Shown one piece after another: positions 6,861 through 14,449 of a stretch of 40,790 bases of DNA (the stretch's first letter is position 1; each line of letters opens with the position of its first letter). Position numbers and translations under genes: made by a program. Under the pieces are notes generated by a model that made no database searches, had not been told where the DNA came from, and worked only from the letters and a program-made list of their open reading frames with translations. The DNA is from Acidimicrobiia bacterium (GTDB taxonomy: Bacteria > Actinomycetota > Acidimicrobiia > IMCC26256 > PALSA-610): the NCBI GenBank assembly GCA_017882905.1, contig JADGOO010000061.1, positions 1 to 40,790 on the forward strand. The letters run 5' to 3'.

Positions 6861-7880
6861 GTGATCCGGCTCGAGTCGGTGCGCAAGCAATACGCGAACG
6901 GCCGCGTCGCCGTCGAGGAGTTGAGCCTCGATGTTCCCGACGGCGAGGTGTGCGTGCTCGTCGGGCCGTCAGGATGCGGCAAGACCACGATCTTGCGCAT
7001 GATCAACCGGCTCATCGAGCCGACATCAGGCACGATCCTCGTCGATGGCGACGACATCATGCGCGTCGACGCCGTCGAGCTGCGGCGCCGCATCGGCTAC
7101 GTGATCCAACAAGTGGGGCTGTTCCCGCATCAGACCGTGGCCGGCAACATCGCGACGGTGCCGCGGCTCCTCGGATGGGACCGGAACCGCATCCGAGCGC
7201 GCGTCGACGAGCTGTTGGTGCTCGTCGGCCTCGAGCCGGCCGACTACCGCGAGGTGTATCCCGCCGAGCTGAGCGGCGGCCAGCGTCAACGTGTGGGCGT
7301 GGCGCGCGCATTGGCCGCCGATCCACCGATCATGCTCATGGACGAACCGTTCGGAGCGATCGATCCGCTGACGCGGGCGCAGCTGCAGGACGAGTTCCTC
7401 CGCCTGCAGGCGACGATCCGCAAGACGATCGTCTTCGTCACGCACGACATCGATGAAGCCGTCAAGATGGGTGACCGGATCGCCATCCTCGAAGTCGGTG
7501 GCCGGCTCGCGCAGTACGACCCGCCGGAGCGCTTGCTCGGCGCTCCTTCGAACGACTTCGTCGCCGATTTCGTCGGACGTGACCGGGCGCTGAAGCGCTT
7601 GCGCATCGTTCCCATCGCCGACGCCCGCCTGCAGCCTGCCGGACCGGAACACGATCTCGACGTGCTGCCGCACGTCGAGCGCAGCCGCCCGCTCCAAGAG
7701 GCGCTGTCCGCCATGCTCGAGGCTCACACTGAGTGGGTGGCCGTCACCGAGGGAGGTCGCGTCGCCGGCGTGCTCGGCATGGCCGACATCTCGGGCGCAT
7801 CGTTCAGCGGCGGTTCATCCTCGGGCGCTTCGGCGACGAACGAGACGGGTAACCGAACCGCCGAGCGCGACCGTCCGTAA
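6861..7880 (+). CDS. Osmoprotectant ABC transporter ATP-binding protein with C-terminal CBS-like segment
   Basis: ATPase of an OpuCA/ProV-type importer (339 aa from GTG 6861; ATG 6843 is possible but would begin at the -10 box). All ABC motifs are intact: Walker A GPSGCGKTT, Q-loop VIQQVGLFPHQ, signature LSGGQRQRVG, Walker B IMLMDEPFGAID and switch His in FVTHDIDEA. After about residue 240 comes a region ending in a single CBS-like unit (PLQEALSAMLEAHTEWVAVTEGGRVAGVLGMADI). In OpuA-type ATPases tandem CBS domains sense ionic strength; only about one unit is recognisable here. A Ser/Gly-rich tail closes the protein. It is transcribed divergently from the permease and binding-protein genes, and together they make a complete importer. 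Confidence 0.92.
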   Translation: MIRLESVRKQYANGRVAVEELSLDVPDGEVCVLVGPSGCGKTTILRMINRLIEPTSGTILVDGDDIMRVDAVELRRRIGYVIQQVGLFPHQTVAGNIATVPRLLGWDRNRIRARVDELLVLVGLEPADYREVYPAELSGGQRQRVGVARALAADPPIMLMDEPFGAIDPLTRAQLQDEFLRLQATIRKTIVFVTHDIDEAVKMGDRIAILEVGGRLAQYDPPERLLGAPSNDFVADFVGRDRALKRLRIVPIADARLQPAGPEHDLDVLPHVERSRPLQEALSAMLEAHTEWVAVTEGGRVAGVLGMADISGASFSGGSSSGASATNETGNRTAERDRP

Positions 7881-7973
7881 CAAAGCCGCACGCGGCGCGC
7901 ACTGGACCGGGGGTAGACAGACCGAGCCCGTTCGACCGCGACCGGGTCCACCACCACGTTTGAAGGAGGCGCG

Positions 7974-8045
7974 ATGTCCTTGTCCATCTGGATCGCTCCT
8001 GTCCGCAACCTCGATTGGGTCGCCGCCCTTGTCGGGACGGCGTGA
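7974..8045 (+). CDS. 23-residue ORF coupled to egtB (possible leader peptide)
   Basis: ATG 7974 has the strongest ribosome-binding site in this stretch: AAGGAGG with four bases before the ATG. It encodes 23 residues (begins MSLSIWIAPVRNLDW), with its TGA two bases before the egtB ATG at 8048. egtB itself has no good Shine-Dalgarno, so it is probably translated by coupling to this ORF. The peptide contains no Cys or His and two Trp, so it is not an obvious attenuator for ergothioneine precursors. A weak inverted repeat TGGACC/GGTCCA (7903-7908 and 7945-7950) lies upstream. It could instead be a short host protein; I recognise no family. Confidence 0.55.
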   Translation: MSLSIWIAPVRNLDWVAALVGTA

Positions 8046-8047
8046 TC

Positions 8048-9367
8048 ATGACCGCGTCGACCGTCACCCTCGAGCGCGAGTCGCTGCTGACGCGCTATCG
8101 CCGTGTCCGCGATCTCACCGAGACGCTCTCCGAGCCGCTGTCCCACGAGGACCAGCAGGCGCAGTCGATGCCCGACGTCAGCCCGACGAAGTGGCACCGG
8201 GCCCACACCACTTGGTTCTTCGAGACGTTCATCCTCACGCCGGAGCTTCCCGGCTACCGCGTCGTCGACGAGCGTTACGCCTACTTGTTCAACTCGTACT
8301 ACGAGGCGGTGGGAGATCGTCACCCACGCGCCGAACGCGGCTTGATCACGAGGCCAACGTTTGAGCAGATCACGCGCTACCGCGCCGCGGTCGACGACGC
8401 GATGATCCGCTTGATCGCGGAGAGCGATCATGACCTCCTCGCGCGCGCCAGTGCGCGCATCGAGCTCGGGCTCCACCATGAGCAACAGCACCAAGAGCTG
8501 ATGTTGATGGACATCAAGCACGTGCTCGCTCGCGGCAGCTTCGACTCCGCGTACCGACACGGCCGCACCGGCGGGACCGCGAACGGCGCGTCGAGCCGCG
8601 CACCGGGTGCTCGACCGCTCTCGTGGACAACGTTCGACGGCGGCCTCTGCGACATCGGAACCGATGAAGCAACGCCCGAGTCATTCGCGTTCGACAACGA
8701 GAGCCCCGCCCACACGGTCCTGCTCGCGCCCTTCGCCCTCGCCGACCGGCTCGTCACGGTCGGCGAATGGAAGGCGTTCATCGCCGACGGCGGGTACCAG
8801 CGCGCCGAGCTCTGGCTGTCCGATGGTTGGGCCACCGTGCAACGAGAAGGCTGGGACGCACCGCTCTACTGGCAGACCGAAGGCGACGACGTCTCGGTGC
8901 TCACCCTCGACGGCCGGCGGCCCCTGCACGACGCTGAGCCCGTGGTGCACGTGAGCCACTACGAAGCCGACGCCTACGCGCACTGGGCGGGCGCACGCCT
9001 CCCCACGGAGTTCGAATGGGAGCACGCGGCAGGCGTCGCAGGTGCATCGCCCGACGACGCGAACGTGCTCCCCGATCGACTCGCCGATGCCGCACTGCAC
9101 CCGCGTGCCGCATCGGGAAGCGGGCTCCAACAGATGTTCGGCGACGTGTGGGAGTGGACCGCGTCGGCCTACCTTCCCTATCCGCGGTTCCGCATCGCCG
9201 ACGGCGCCATCGGTGAGTACAACGGGAAGTTCATGAGCAACCAGATGGTGCTGCGCGGCGGCGCGTGCGTCACGCCGACTGGGCACCTGCGCGCCACCTA
9301 TCGCAACTTCTTCTACCCGCACCAACGGTGGATGTTCTCCGGGGTGCGACTGGGACGTGACGTATGA
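8048..9367 (+). CDS. egtB: Ergothioneine biosynthesis sulfoxide synthase EgtB
   Basis: Non-haem iron enzyme that joins trimethylhistidine (hercynine) to a thiol substrate and oxidises the sulfur, the central step of ergothioneine synthesis. The N-terminal DinB-like domain carries the iron ligands: H53 in [11 protein letters not shown] and H144/H148 in HHEQQHQE. The [18 protein letters not shown] segment contains R94 and R97, which appear to match Arg residues that bind the thiol substrate in the mycobacterial enzyme. The C-terminal half is a formylglycine-generating-enzyme-type sulfatase-modifying fold ending in GDVWEWTAS and LRGGACVTP. Length (439 aa) is normal. It overlaps egtD by four bases (ATGA). 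No egtA, egtC or egtE is nearby, so whether it uses gamma-glutamylcysteine or cysteine is open. Confidence 0.95.
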   Translation: MTASTVTLERESLLTRYRRVRDLTETLSEPLSHEDQQAQSMPDVSPTKWHRAHTTWFFETFILTPELPGYRVVDERYAYLFNSYYEAVGDRHPRAERGLITRPTFEQITRYRAAVDDAMIRLIAESDHDLLARASARIELGLHHEQQHQELMLMDIKHVLARGSFDSAYRHGRTGGTANGASSRAPGARPLSWTTFDGGLCDIGTDEATPESFAFDNESPAHTVLLAPFALADRLVTVGEWKAFIADGGYQRAELWLSDGWATVQREGWDAPLYWQTEGDDVSVLTLDGRRPLHDAEPVVHVSHYEADAYAHWAGARLPTEFEWEHAAGVAGASPDDANVLPDRLADAALHPRAASGSGLQQMFGDVWEWTASAYLPYPRFRIADGAIGEYNGKFMSNQMVLRGGACVTPTGHLRATYRNFFYPHQRWMFSGVRLGRDV

Positions 9368-10335
9368 GCTCCGTACGAGTCGATGTTCATCTCGCGCCCG
9401 ACGCCATGCACTCGGCACTGCGCGACGACGCACTGGAGGGCTTGAGCACAACACCCAAGACGATGCCGCCGAAGTGGTTCTACGACGAACACGGCTCGGA
9501 CCTGTTCGACGAGATCACGCGGCTCGACGAGTACTACCCCACGCGCTGCGAGCGGGCGATCCTCATCGAACGCGCCGCTGAGATCGCGCAGCAGACATCG
9601 GCCGACACGCTCGTCGAGCTCGGGTCGGGAACTTCGGAGAAGACCCGAACATTGCTCGACGCGCTTCGTGATGCCGGCACGCTGCGTCGGTTCGTTCCGT
9701 TCGATGTGAGCGAGCAGACGTTGCGCGACGCGGCCGCGGCGGTGCAGCGCGATTATCCCGGCGTCGAGGTTCACGCCGTCGTCGGCGACTTCGAGCGTCA
9801 TCTCGGCGCGCTGCCGCGAGACGGCCGCCGCTTGGTCGCGTTCCTCGGCGGCACGATCGGCAACCTCGTGCCCGAGGCGCGGAAACGGTTCCTGGCCGAT
9901 GTGGCGGCCACGCTCCGGCCGGGCGATCACTTCCTCCTCGGCACGGATCTGGTGAAGGCCGTGACCCGTCTCGAGGCGGCGTACGACGATGCGGCGGGCG
10001 TGACCGCCGCCTTCAACAAGAACGTCCTCTCGGTGATGAACCGAGAGCTCGACGCAGACTTCGATCTCGATGCCTTCGATCACGTGGCGCGCTGGGATCC
10101 CAAGCAGGAGTGGATCGAGATGCGCCTGCGCTCACGCCAGGCGCAGAAGGTCACGATCTCCGGGCTCGACATGGTTGTTGCGTTCGAGTCCGGCGAGGAG
10201 ATGCGCACTGAGATCAGCGCCAAGTTCCGTCAGGCCAAGGTGGCCGACGAGCTCGGCGGCGCGGGCATGCAGCTGGTCGACTGGTGGACCGATCCCGCCA
10301 ACGACTTCGCATTGTCCCTCTCGCGACTCTCCTGA
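9364..10335 (+). CDS. egtD: L-histidine N(alpha)-methyltransferase EgtD
   Basis: SAM-dependent enzyme that trimethylates histidine to hercynine, supplying EgtB. The 323-residue protein has the family N-terminus [20 protein letters not shown] followed by YYPTRCE, the SAM-binding [28 protein letters not shown], and the C-terminal MRTEISAKF segment that contributes to histidine binding in the characterised mycobacterial enzyme. Start ATG 9364 overlaps the egtB stop, so the two are translationally coupled. The two genes form a minimal egtBD cassette; any C-S lyase would have to be encoded elsewhere. Confidence 0.95.
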   Translation: MSSVRVDVHLAPDAMHSALRDDALEGLSTTPKTMPPKWFYDEHGSDLFDEITRLDEYYPTRCERAILIERAAEIAQQTSADTLVELGSGTSEKTRTLLDALRDAGTLRRFVPFDVSEQTLRDAAAAVQRDYPGVEVHAVVGDFERHLGALPRDGRRLVAFLGGTIGNLVPEARKRFLADVAATLRPGDHFLLGTDLVKAVTRLEAAYDDAAGVTAAFNKNVLSVMNRELDADFDLDAFDHVARWDPKQEWIEMRLRSRQAQKVTISGLDMVVAFESGEEMRTEISAKFRQAKVADELGGAGMQLVDWWTDPANDFALSLSRLS

Positions 10336-10367
10336 GCGGCCAAGAACGGCGAGCGGAGCAGCCGAGC

Positions 10368-10426
10368 CGAGCGAAGCGAGGGAGTCGGTGCGCAGTGAGC
10401 TCGCGCGGTAGGCGAAGCCGTCGCAA
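10368..10426 (+). repeat. Dispersed intergenic repeat, copy A (59 bp)
   Basis: Copy A matches the reverse complement of 18282-18341 with two substitutions and one 1-base indel. It contains GCGAAGC and GGCGAAGCC, sequences able to form very stable mini-hairpins. It lies between the convergent egtD and glucosidase genes. Confidence 0.85.
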
Positions 10427-10459
10427 TAGTCACGTAGGCGAAGCCGTCGCAAGAGTCAC
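10408..10459 (+). repeat. Tandem 26-bp duplication at the end of the intergenic repeat
   Basis: Units 10408-10433 and 10434-10459 differ at one base; each starts GTAGGCGAAGCCGTCGCAA and ends in GTCAC. The second unit includes the stop codon of the downstream minus-strand glucosidase gene, so the duplication reaches that coding sequence. Confidence 0.85.
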
Positions 10460-12588
10460 AGCGTGGAGGCGCGTGGTTCGTGCACGACCTTGAGGCCGTC
10501 GGGGACGGCGAGGGCGTGGAGTGCCTCGCCCTCCATCTCGATGGTCAGCTCGCCGCCCATGAGCGCGATGCGATCGAGTCGGAGGCGCCCGATCCAATCG
10601 GGAACGGCTGGGGCGAGATGCAGCGTGCCACTGCGGATGTCGGGCTCGAATCGCAGCATCGTGCGCAGGAACAGCAGTGGCGATGCCGCGGCCCATGCCT
10701 GCGGCGAGCAGCTCGTGGGGTAGCTCACGGGGAAGCGCATCGGTTCGCGATCGAAGCCGGCGAACAGCTCGGGGAGCAGATCGCCGAACCACGCCGACGC
10801 CTCGACCAGCCCCTCCATGACGCGGTGCGATTGCTCCACGAAGCCGTACCGCATCAGTCCCGCGGCAACGATCGCGTTGTCGTGCGGCCAGATGCTGCCG
10901 CAGTGATAGCTGATCGGGTTGAAGCCGTCGTTGTGACGGCCGAGCGTGCGCACCCCCCAGCCCGAGAACATGTCGGGGGCGAGCAGCGCACGGGCCACCG
11001 CGGGCGCCTTCTCCGGCTCCACGATCCCCGTCCAGAGGCAATGGCCCATGTTCGACGCCATGGCATCGATGCGCCGCTTGTCGCGATCGAGGCCGATAGC
11101 GAAGTAGCCCTCATCGTCGCCGGTCTGCACCCAGAAGTCTCGGTTGAAGCGGGTCCGCAGCTCGCGCGCCTCGTCACGCAGCTTCGTGGCGAGATCTTCG
11201 TCGCCGGCCTCCGTGGCGCAGTGTCCGCGGGCCACGAGCGCGGCGTACGCATAGCCCTGCACCTCGGCGAGCGCGATCGGTGCCTCGGCCAGACGACCGT
11301 CGGCGAAGCGCATCGAGTCCCAGCTGTCCTTCCAGCCCTGGTTGCGCAGGCCGCGGTCACTGGTGCGCTGATACTCGATGTAGCCGTCACCGTCCTTGTC
11401 GCCGAACGTGCGCATCCATTCGAGCGCGCGATCTGCAGCGGGAAGCAGCGCATCGACGGCCTCGCGTTGGTTGCCCCACCGGGAGAGCTCGCCGACGAGC
11501 ATCACGAAGAGCGGTGTCGCGTCGGCCGTGCCGTAGTAGGCGCGCCCGCCGCCGAGCATCAAGGCGGCGCTCTCGCCGAAGCGCATCTCGTGCAGGATGC
11601 GGCCGGGCTCTTCTTCGGTGATGGGATTCACGTCGGCGCCCTGGTAGCGCGCGAGCGTTTCGAGGGTTCCGAGCGCGAGGTCGGGGTCCACGAGCATCGC
11701 CATCCACGACGTGATCAACGAGTCGCGGCCGAAGAGCGTCATGAACCACGGCGCGCCGGCGGCCACGACGGCACGATCGGGGTAGTCGGGATCGAAGATG
11801 CGCAAGGCGGCGAGGTCTTCGGTGCTGCGGGCGAGCAGCGCGTCGAACTGCGGATCGTCGCATGACACGACCGGCAGGCGGCGGCGCCACTCCTCCAGTC
11901 GCTCGAGCGGTGCCGAGTGCTCGACAGGATCGCCGCACGCGTAGCGCGGTGTGAGCGGCTCACCGTCGACGATCGGCGTGACCTGGATACAGGTCGACCA
12001 CTGACCTCCGGCCGGCACGATCAGCTCGTATGTGGCATGACCCTCGCTGAGGCGCGGCCGCTCGGAGAACGCCACGTAGGCACCGCGCCGGAACGCGCCC
12101 CGCGAGTACGCGAACGTGAAGCCGTGCTCACCAACCTCTACGTCGAGGTTGCCGACCTTCTCGACCCGACCTTCTTTGACTTCGAACACGTCGGCGAAGT
12201 CGGCCTCGACATGGAGCTCGATCGCGCAGAACGCCGGCTCTTCTCCGTAGTTGTGCAGCGTGAGATCTTCCCGCATCCCCTGGCCCACGTAGCGGTGCCG
12301 GAAGATCACGAGGTTCGAGTCGGCGTGACCGCCGCGCGGCTGATCGCGCAACACGAAGCTCGCCGAGAACGGATCGCGGGCTGTGGCGGTGAGCGGCTCC
12401 GGCGACGCGCCGTTCACGCGCAGGCGCCACAGGGAGATGAAGCGCGTGTCGCGGAAGAACAGCCCTTGGGCAATGTGTGGCTGCATGTCGCCACTGCGGT
12501 CACTGATGCAGAAGGCAGCACCCTCGACGAGCGTCACCGCCGAGCCCGCCAGACTCGCGCTTGCGCTCGTGGTCCAAGGCTCCGGCAT
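10456..12588 (-). CDS. Amylo-alpha-1,6-glucosidase / glycogen-debranching-type enzyme
   Basis: A 710-residue protein with an N-terminal GDE_N_bis-type beta domain (about residues 15-210; FCISDRSGDMQPH, FFRDTRFISLWRL) and a C-terminal (alpha/alpha)6 glycoside-hydrolase domain (about 240-690; APWFMTLFGRDSLITSWMAML, NQGWKDSWDSMRF, GSIWPHDNAIVAAGL). The family is annotated as amylo-alpha-1,6-glucosidase and would act on branched alpha-glucans or related glucosides in the cytoplasm; no signal peptide is seen. The start ATG 12588 is nine bases after a TAGCGT box with no Shine-Dalgarno. It is divergent from a GT4 glycosyltransferase across a shared promoter, which suggests joint control of a glucan or glycoside pathway. 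The true substrate is not established for this family. Confidence 0.9.
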   Translation of the reverse strand: MPEPWTTSASASLAGSAVTLVEGAAFCISDRSGDMQPHIAQGLFFRDTRFISLWRLRVNGASPEPLTATARDPFSASFVLRDQPRGGHADSNLVIFRHRYVGQGMREDLTLHNYGEEPAFCAIELHVEADFADVFEVKEGRVEKVGNLDVEVGEHGFTFAYSRGAFRRGAYVAFSERPRLSEGHATYELIVPAGGQWSTCIQVTPIVDGEPLTPRYACGDPVEHSAPLERLEEWRRRLPVVSCDDPQFDALLARSTEDLAALRIFDPDYPDRAVVAAGAPWFMTLFGRDSLITSWMAMLVDPDLALGTLETLARYQGADVNPITEEEPGRILHEMRFGESAALMLGGGRAYYGTADATPLFVMLVGELSRWGNQREAVDALLPAADRALEWMRTFGDKDGDGYIEYQRTSDRGLRNQGWKDSWDSMRFADGRLAEAPIALAEVQGYAYAALVARGHCATEAGDEDLATKLRDEARELRTRFNRDFWVQTGDDEGYFAIGLDRDKRRIDAMASNMGHCLWTGIVEPEKAPAVARALLAPDMFSGWGVRTLGRHNDGFNPISYHCGSIWPHDNAIVAAGLMRYGFVEQSHRVMEGLVEASAWFGDLLPELFAGFDREPMRFPVSYPTSCSPQAWAAASPLLFLRTMLRFEPDIRSGTLHLAPAVPDWIGRLRLDRIALMGGELTIEMEGEALHALAVPDGLKVVHEPRASTL

Positions 12589-12597
12589 CGACGGCTC

Positions 12598-12607
12598 ACG
12601 CTACCGT
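12598..12607. promoter_or_regulatory. Symmetric bidirectional leaderless promoter (glucosidase/GT4)
   Basis: ACGCTACCGT carries TACCGT on plus (12602-12607) and TAGCGT on minus (12603-12598), sharing TA at 12602-12603. Plus start GTG 12615 is seven bases downstream; minus start ATG 12588 is nine. It has the same design as 6843-6852. Confidence 0.65.
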
Positions 12608-12614
12608 CGCGCCC

Positions 12615-13640
12615 GTGCGTGTCGCCCAAGTCGCTCCCGTGTGGTTTCCCGTGCCGCCGTCGGGCTACGGCGGCATCGAGCTCGTCGTGTCACTGCTCGC
12701 CGATGGTCTGGTGGCTCGCGGCCACGAGGTGACGCTGTTCGCCAGTGGTGGTTCCCGCAGCACAGCGCACATCGTCTCGCCGCTTGCGTCGCCGCCAGAC
12801 CCGAAGCTCCTCGGAAATCCCTGGTTCGACGCGTATCACGCGCTCGAGGCGTACTTGTACGACGGGGGCTTCGACGTGATCCACGACCACGCCGGCGTGG
12901 TCGGTCCGGTGGTCGGAGCGATCCTCTCGAAGTGCACTGGTGTCCCGGTCGTGCACACGATCCACGGTCCGTGGACGCCCGAGACGAAGATGCTCTACCG
13001 CACGGTGGCGCGCTACGTGCACTTGGTCGCGGTCAGCGACGCGCAGGCCGCGATGAGCGGAGGCATCCCGCACGCCGGGACGGTCTACAACGGCATCGAT
13101 CTCGCCGCGTATCCGTTCCGCGCCGACAAGGAGCCGCGGCTCGTGTACATCGGCCGATCGAACCCCGACAAGGGCCCGGCCGAGGCGATCCAGATCGCGC
13201 GGGGTGCCGGCTTGCCACTCACGATGATCCTCAAGCGGGGCGAGCTACCCGAGCGCGAGTACTTCGCGCAGGCCGTCGAGCCGCTGCTCGGCAGCGACAT
13301 CGAGCTCCTCGAGAACGTGTCGCACGAGCGCAAGGTCGCCGAGCTCGGGCGGGCTGCGGCATTCGTCTTCCCCATCCGGTGGCCGGAACCGTTCGGTCTG
13401 GTGATGACCGAGGCCATGGCCTGCGGCACACCGGTCGTGACCACGGGCTGGGGCGCCGCGCCCGAGCTCGTCGCCGAAGGGATCACCGGGTTCCGCCGGG
13501 ACACGACTGACGAGCTGATCGCCGCGATCGCTCGGGTGGGCGAGATCGACGCCGCCGCGTGCCGCGCCCGGGTCGAGGGCCGGTTCTCCGCCGAGGCGAT
13601 GGTCGCCGGCTACGAGGCGCTCTACGAGCGGCTCGCCTGA
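12615..13640 (+). CDS. GT4-family glycosyltransferase
   Basis: A 341-residue GT-B glycosyltransferase. The N-terminal half shows PVPPSGYGGIELVVSLLADGLVARGHEVTLF, the glycine-rich acceptor-side loop of family 4, and FDVIHDHAG. The C-terminal half has LVYIGRSNPDKGP and the EX7E motif within PEPFGLVMTEAMACGTPVV, where the nucleotide sugar binds. GTG 12615 (VRVAQVAPVWF) is chosen because TACCGT lies seven bases upstream and a longer start would cross the promoter. Donor and acceptor cannot be told. Its divergent partner is a glucan-hydrolysing enzyme, which hints at storage or compatible-solute carbohydrate metabolism. Confidence 0.92.
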   Translation: MRVAQVAPVWFPVPPSGYGGIELVVSLLADGLVARGHEVTLFASGGSRSTAHIVSPLASPPDPKLLGNPWFDAYHALEAYLYDGGFDVIHDHAGVVGPVVGAILSKCTGVPVVHTIHGPWTPETKMLYRTVARYVHLVAVSDAQAAMSGGIPHAGTVYNGIDLAAYPFRADKEPRLVYIGRSNPDKGPAEAIQIARGAGLPLTMILKRGELPEREYFAQAVEPLLGSDIELLENVSHERKVAELGRAAAFVFPIRWPEPFGLVMTEAMACGTPVVTTGWGAAPELVAEGITGFRRDTTDELIAAIARVGEIDAAACRARVEGRFSAEAMVAGYEALYERLA

Positions 13641-13645
13641 CCGCA

Positions 13646-13671
13646 ATTTCTACTACGGCCGTAGTGCTAAT
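13646..13671 (+). promoter_or_regulatory. 26-bp dyad operator at the sufC-sufS-sufU promoter
   Basis: The dyad reads ATT-N3-ACTAC-GGCC-GTAGT-N3-AAT; its core (13652-13665) is a perfect 14-bp palindrome. It abuts the -10 box at 13671. The same element with two compensated changes, ACTAT-CGCC-ATAGT, occurs at 22326-22351 in front of sufB. The layout (A/T-ended outer triplets, inner ACT/AGT arms, 25-26 bp) resembles Rrf2/IscR-type operators; the regulator itself is not in the window. Confidence 0.75.
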
Positions 13672-13676
13672 AGAAT
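13671..13676 (+). promoter_or_regulatory. -10 box of the sufCSU operon
   Basis: TAGAAT, with seven bases to ATG 13684 and no Shine-Dalgarno, so a leaderless message is likely. Its first base is the last base of the dyad operator, so a bound protein would block the promoter. Confidence 0.6.
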
Positions 13677-13683
13677 CCCTGCC

Positions 13684-14448
13684 ATGACGGACGACGTGCC
13701 CGCCCTCGAGGTGGTGAACCTCCACGCCAGCGTCGATGGACGCGAGATCCTGCGCGGGGTCGATCTCGCTGTGCCTGCAGGCCGGCTCCATGCCCTCATG
13801 GGCCCGAACGGCTCCGGCAAGAGCACCCTCGCCAACGTGCTGCTCGGCAATCCCGCCTACGAGGTGACCGACGGCGCCCTGAAGCTCCTCGGCGAGGACA
13901 TCACCGCACTCGACCCGGGCGACCGCGCCGGACGGGGCCTCTTCCTCGGGTTCCAGCACCCGGAGGAGATCCCGGGTGTCTCGGTCCTGAACTTCTTGCG
14001 GCAGGCGATCAGCATCCGTACGGGGATCAACGACTACTCGGTCCTCGAGACGCGTCTCAAGGTGATGGAGTGGACGAAGCGCCTCGGGATGGACAACCGC
14101 TTCCTCGACCGGTACCTCAACGAGGGCTTCTCGGGCGGTGAGCGCAAGCGCAACGAGCTGCTGCAGATGGCCCTGCTGCAACCGGTGGTGGCCGTGCTCG
14201 ACGAGACCGACTCGGGGCTCGACATCGACGCGCTCAAGGCCGTCGCCACGGGGGTCACGGAGATCCGCAACGAACGTCCCGACCTCGCCATCTTGCTCAT
14301 CACGCACTACCACCGCATCCTCGACCACCTGCCGCCCGACGTGGTGCACGTGCTCGTCGACGGCCGCGTCGTGCAGACAGGTGGTCCCGAGCTCGCGCTC
14401 GAAGTCGAGGCTCGCGGATTCGACGCGTTCCGATCGAAGGTCGCCTGA
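13684..14448 (+). CDS. sufC: Fe-S cluster assembly ATPase SufC (copy with sufSU)
   Basis: ABC-type ATPase that energises the SufB-SufD scaffold. The 254-residue protein has Walker A GPNGSGKST, FLGFQHPEEIPGVSVLNFLR (the SufC-specific Q-loop region), signature FSGGERKRNELLQ, Walker B VVAVLDETDSGLDIDALK, and LLITHYHRI with the switch His. It is the first gene of an operon with sufS (one-base gap) and sufU. A second, clearly different SufC is encoded at 18395-19225 beside sufB-sufD. Which of the two partners SufBD is not settled by sequence alone, though the other copy's operon position favours it. Confidence 0.95.
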   Translation: MTDDVPALEVVNLHASVDGREILRGVDLAVPAGRLHALMGPNGSGKSTLANVLLGNPAYEVTDGALKLLGEDITALDPGDRAGRGLFLGFQHPEEIPGVSVLNFLRQAISIRTGINDYSVLETRLKVMEWTKRLGMDNRFLDRYLNEGFSGGERKRNELLQMALLQPVVAVLDETDSGLDIDALKAVATGVTEIRNERPDLAILLITHYHRILDHLPPDVVHVLVDGRVVQTGGPELALEVEARGFDAFRSKVA

Positions 14449-14449
14449 C

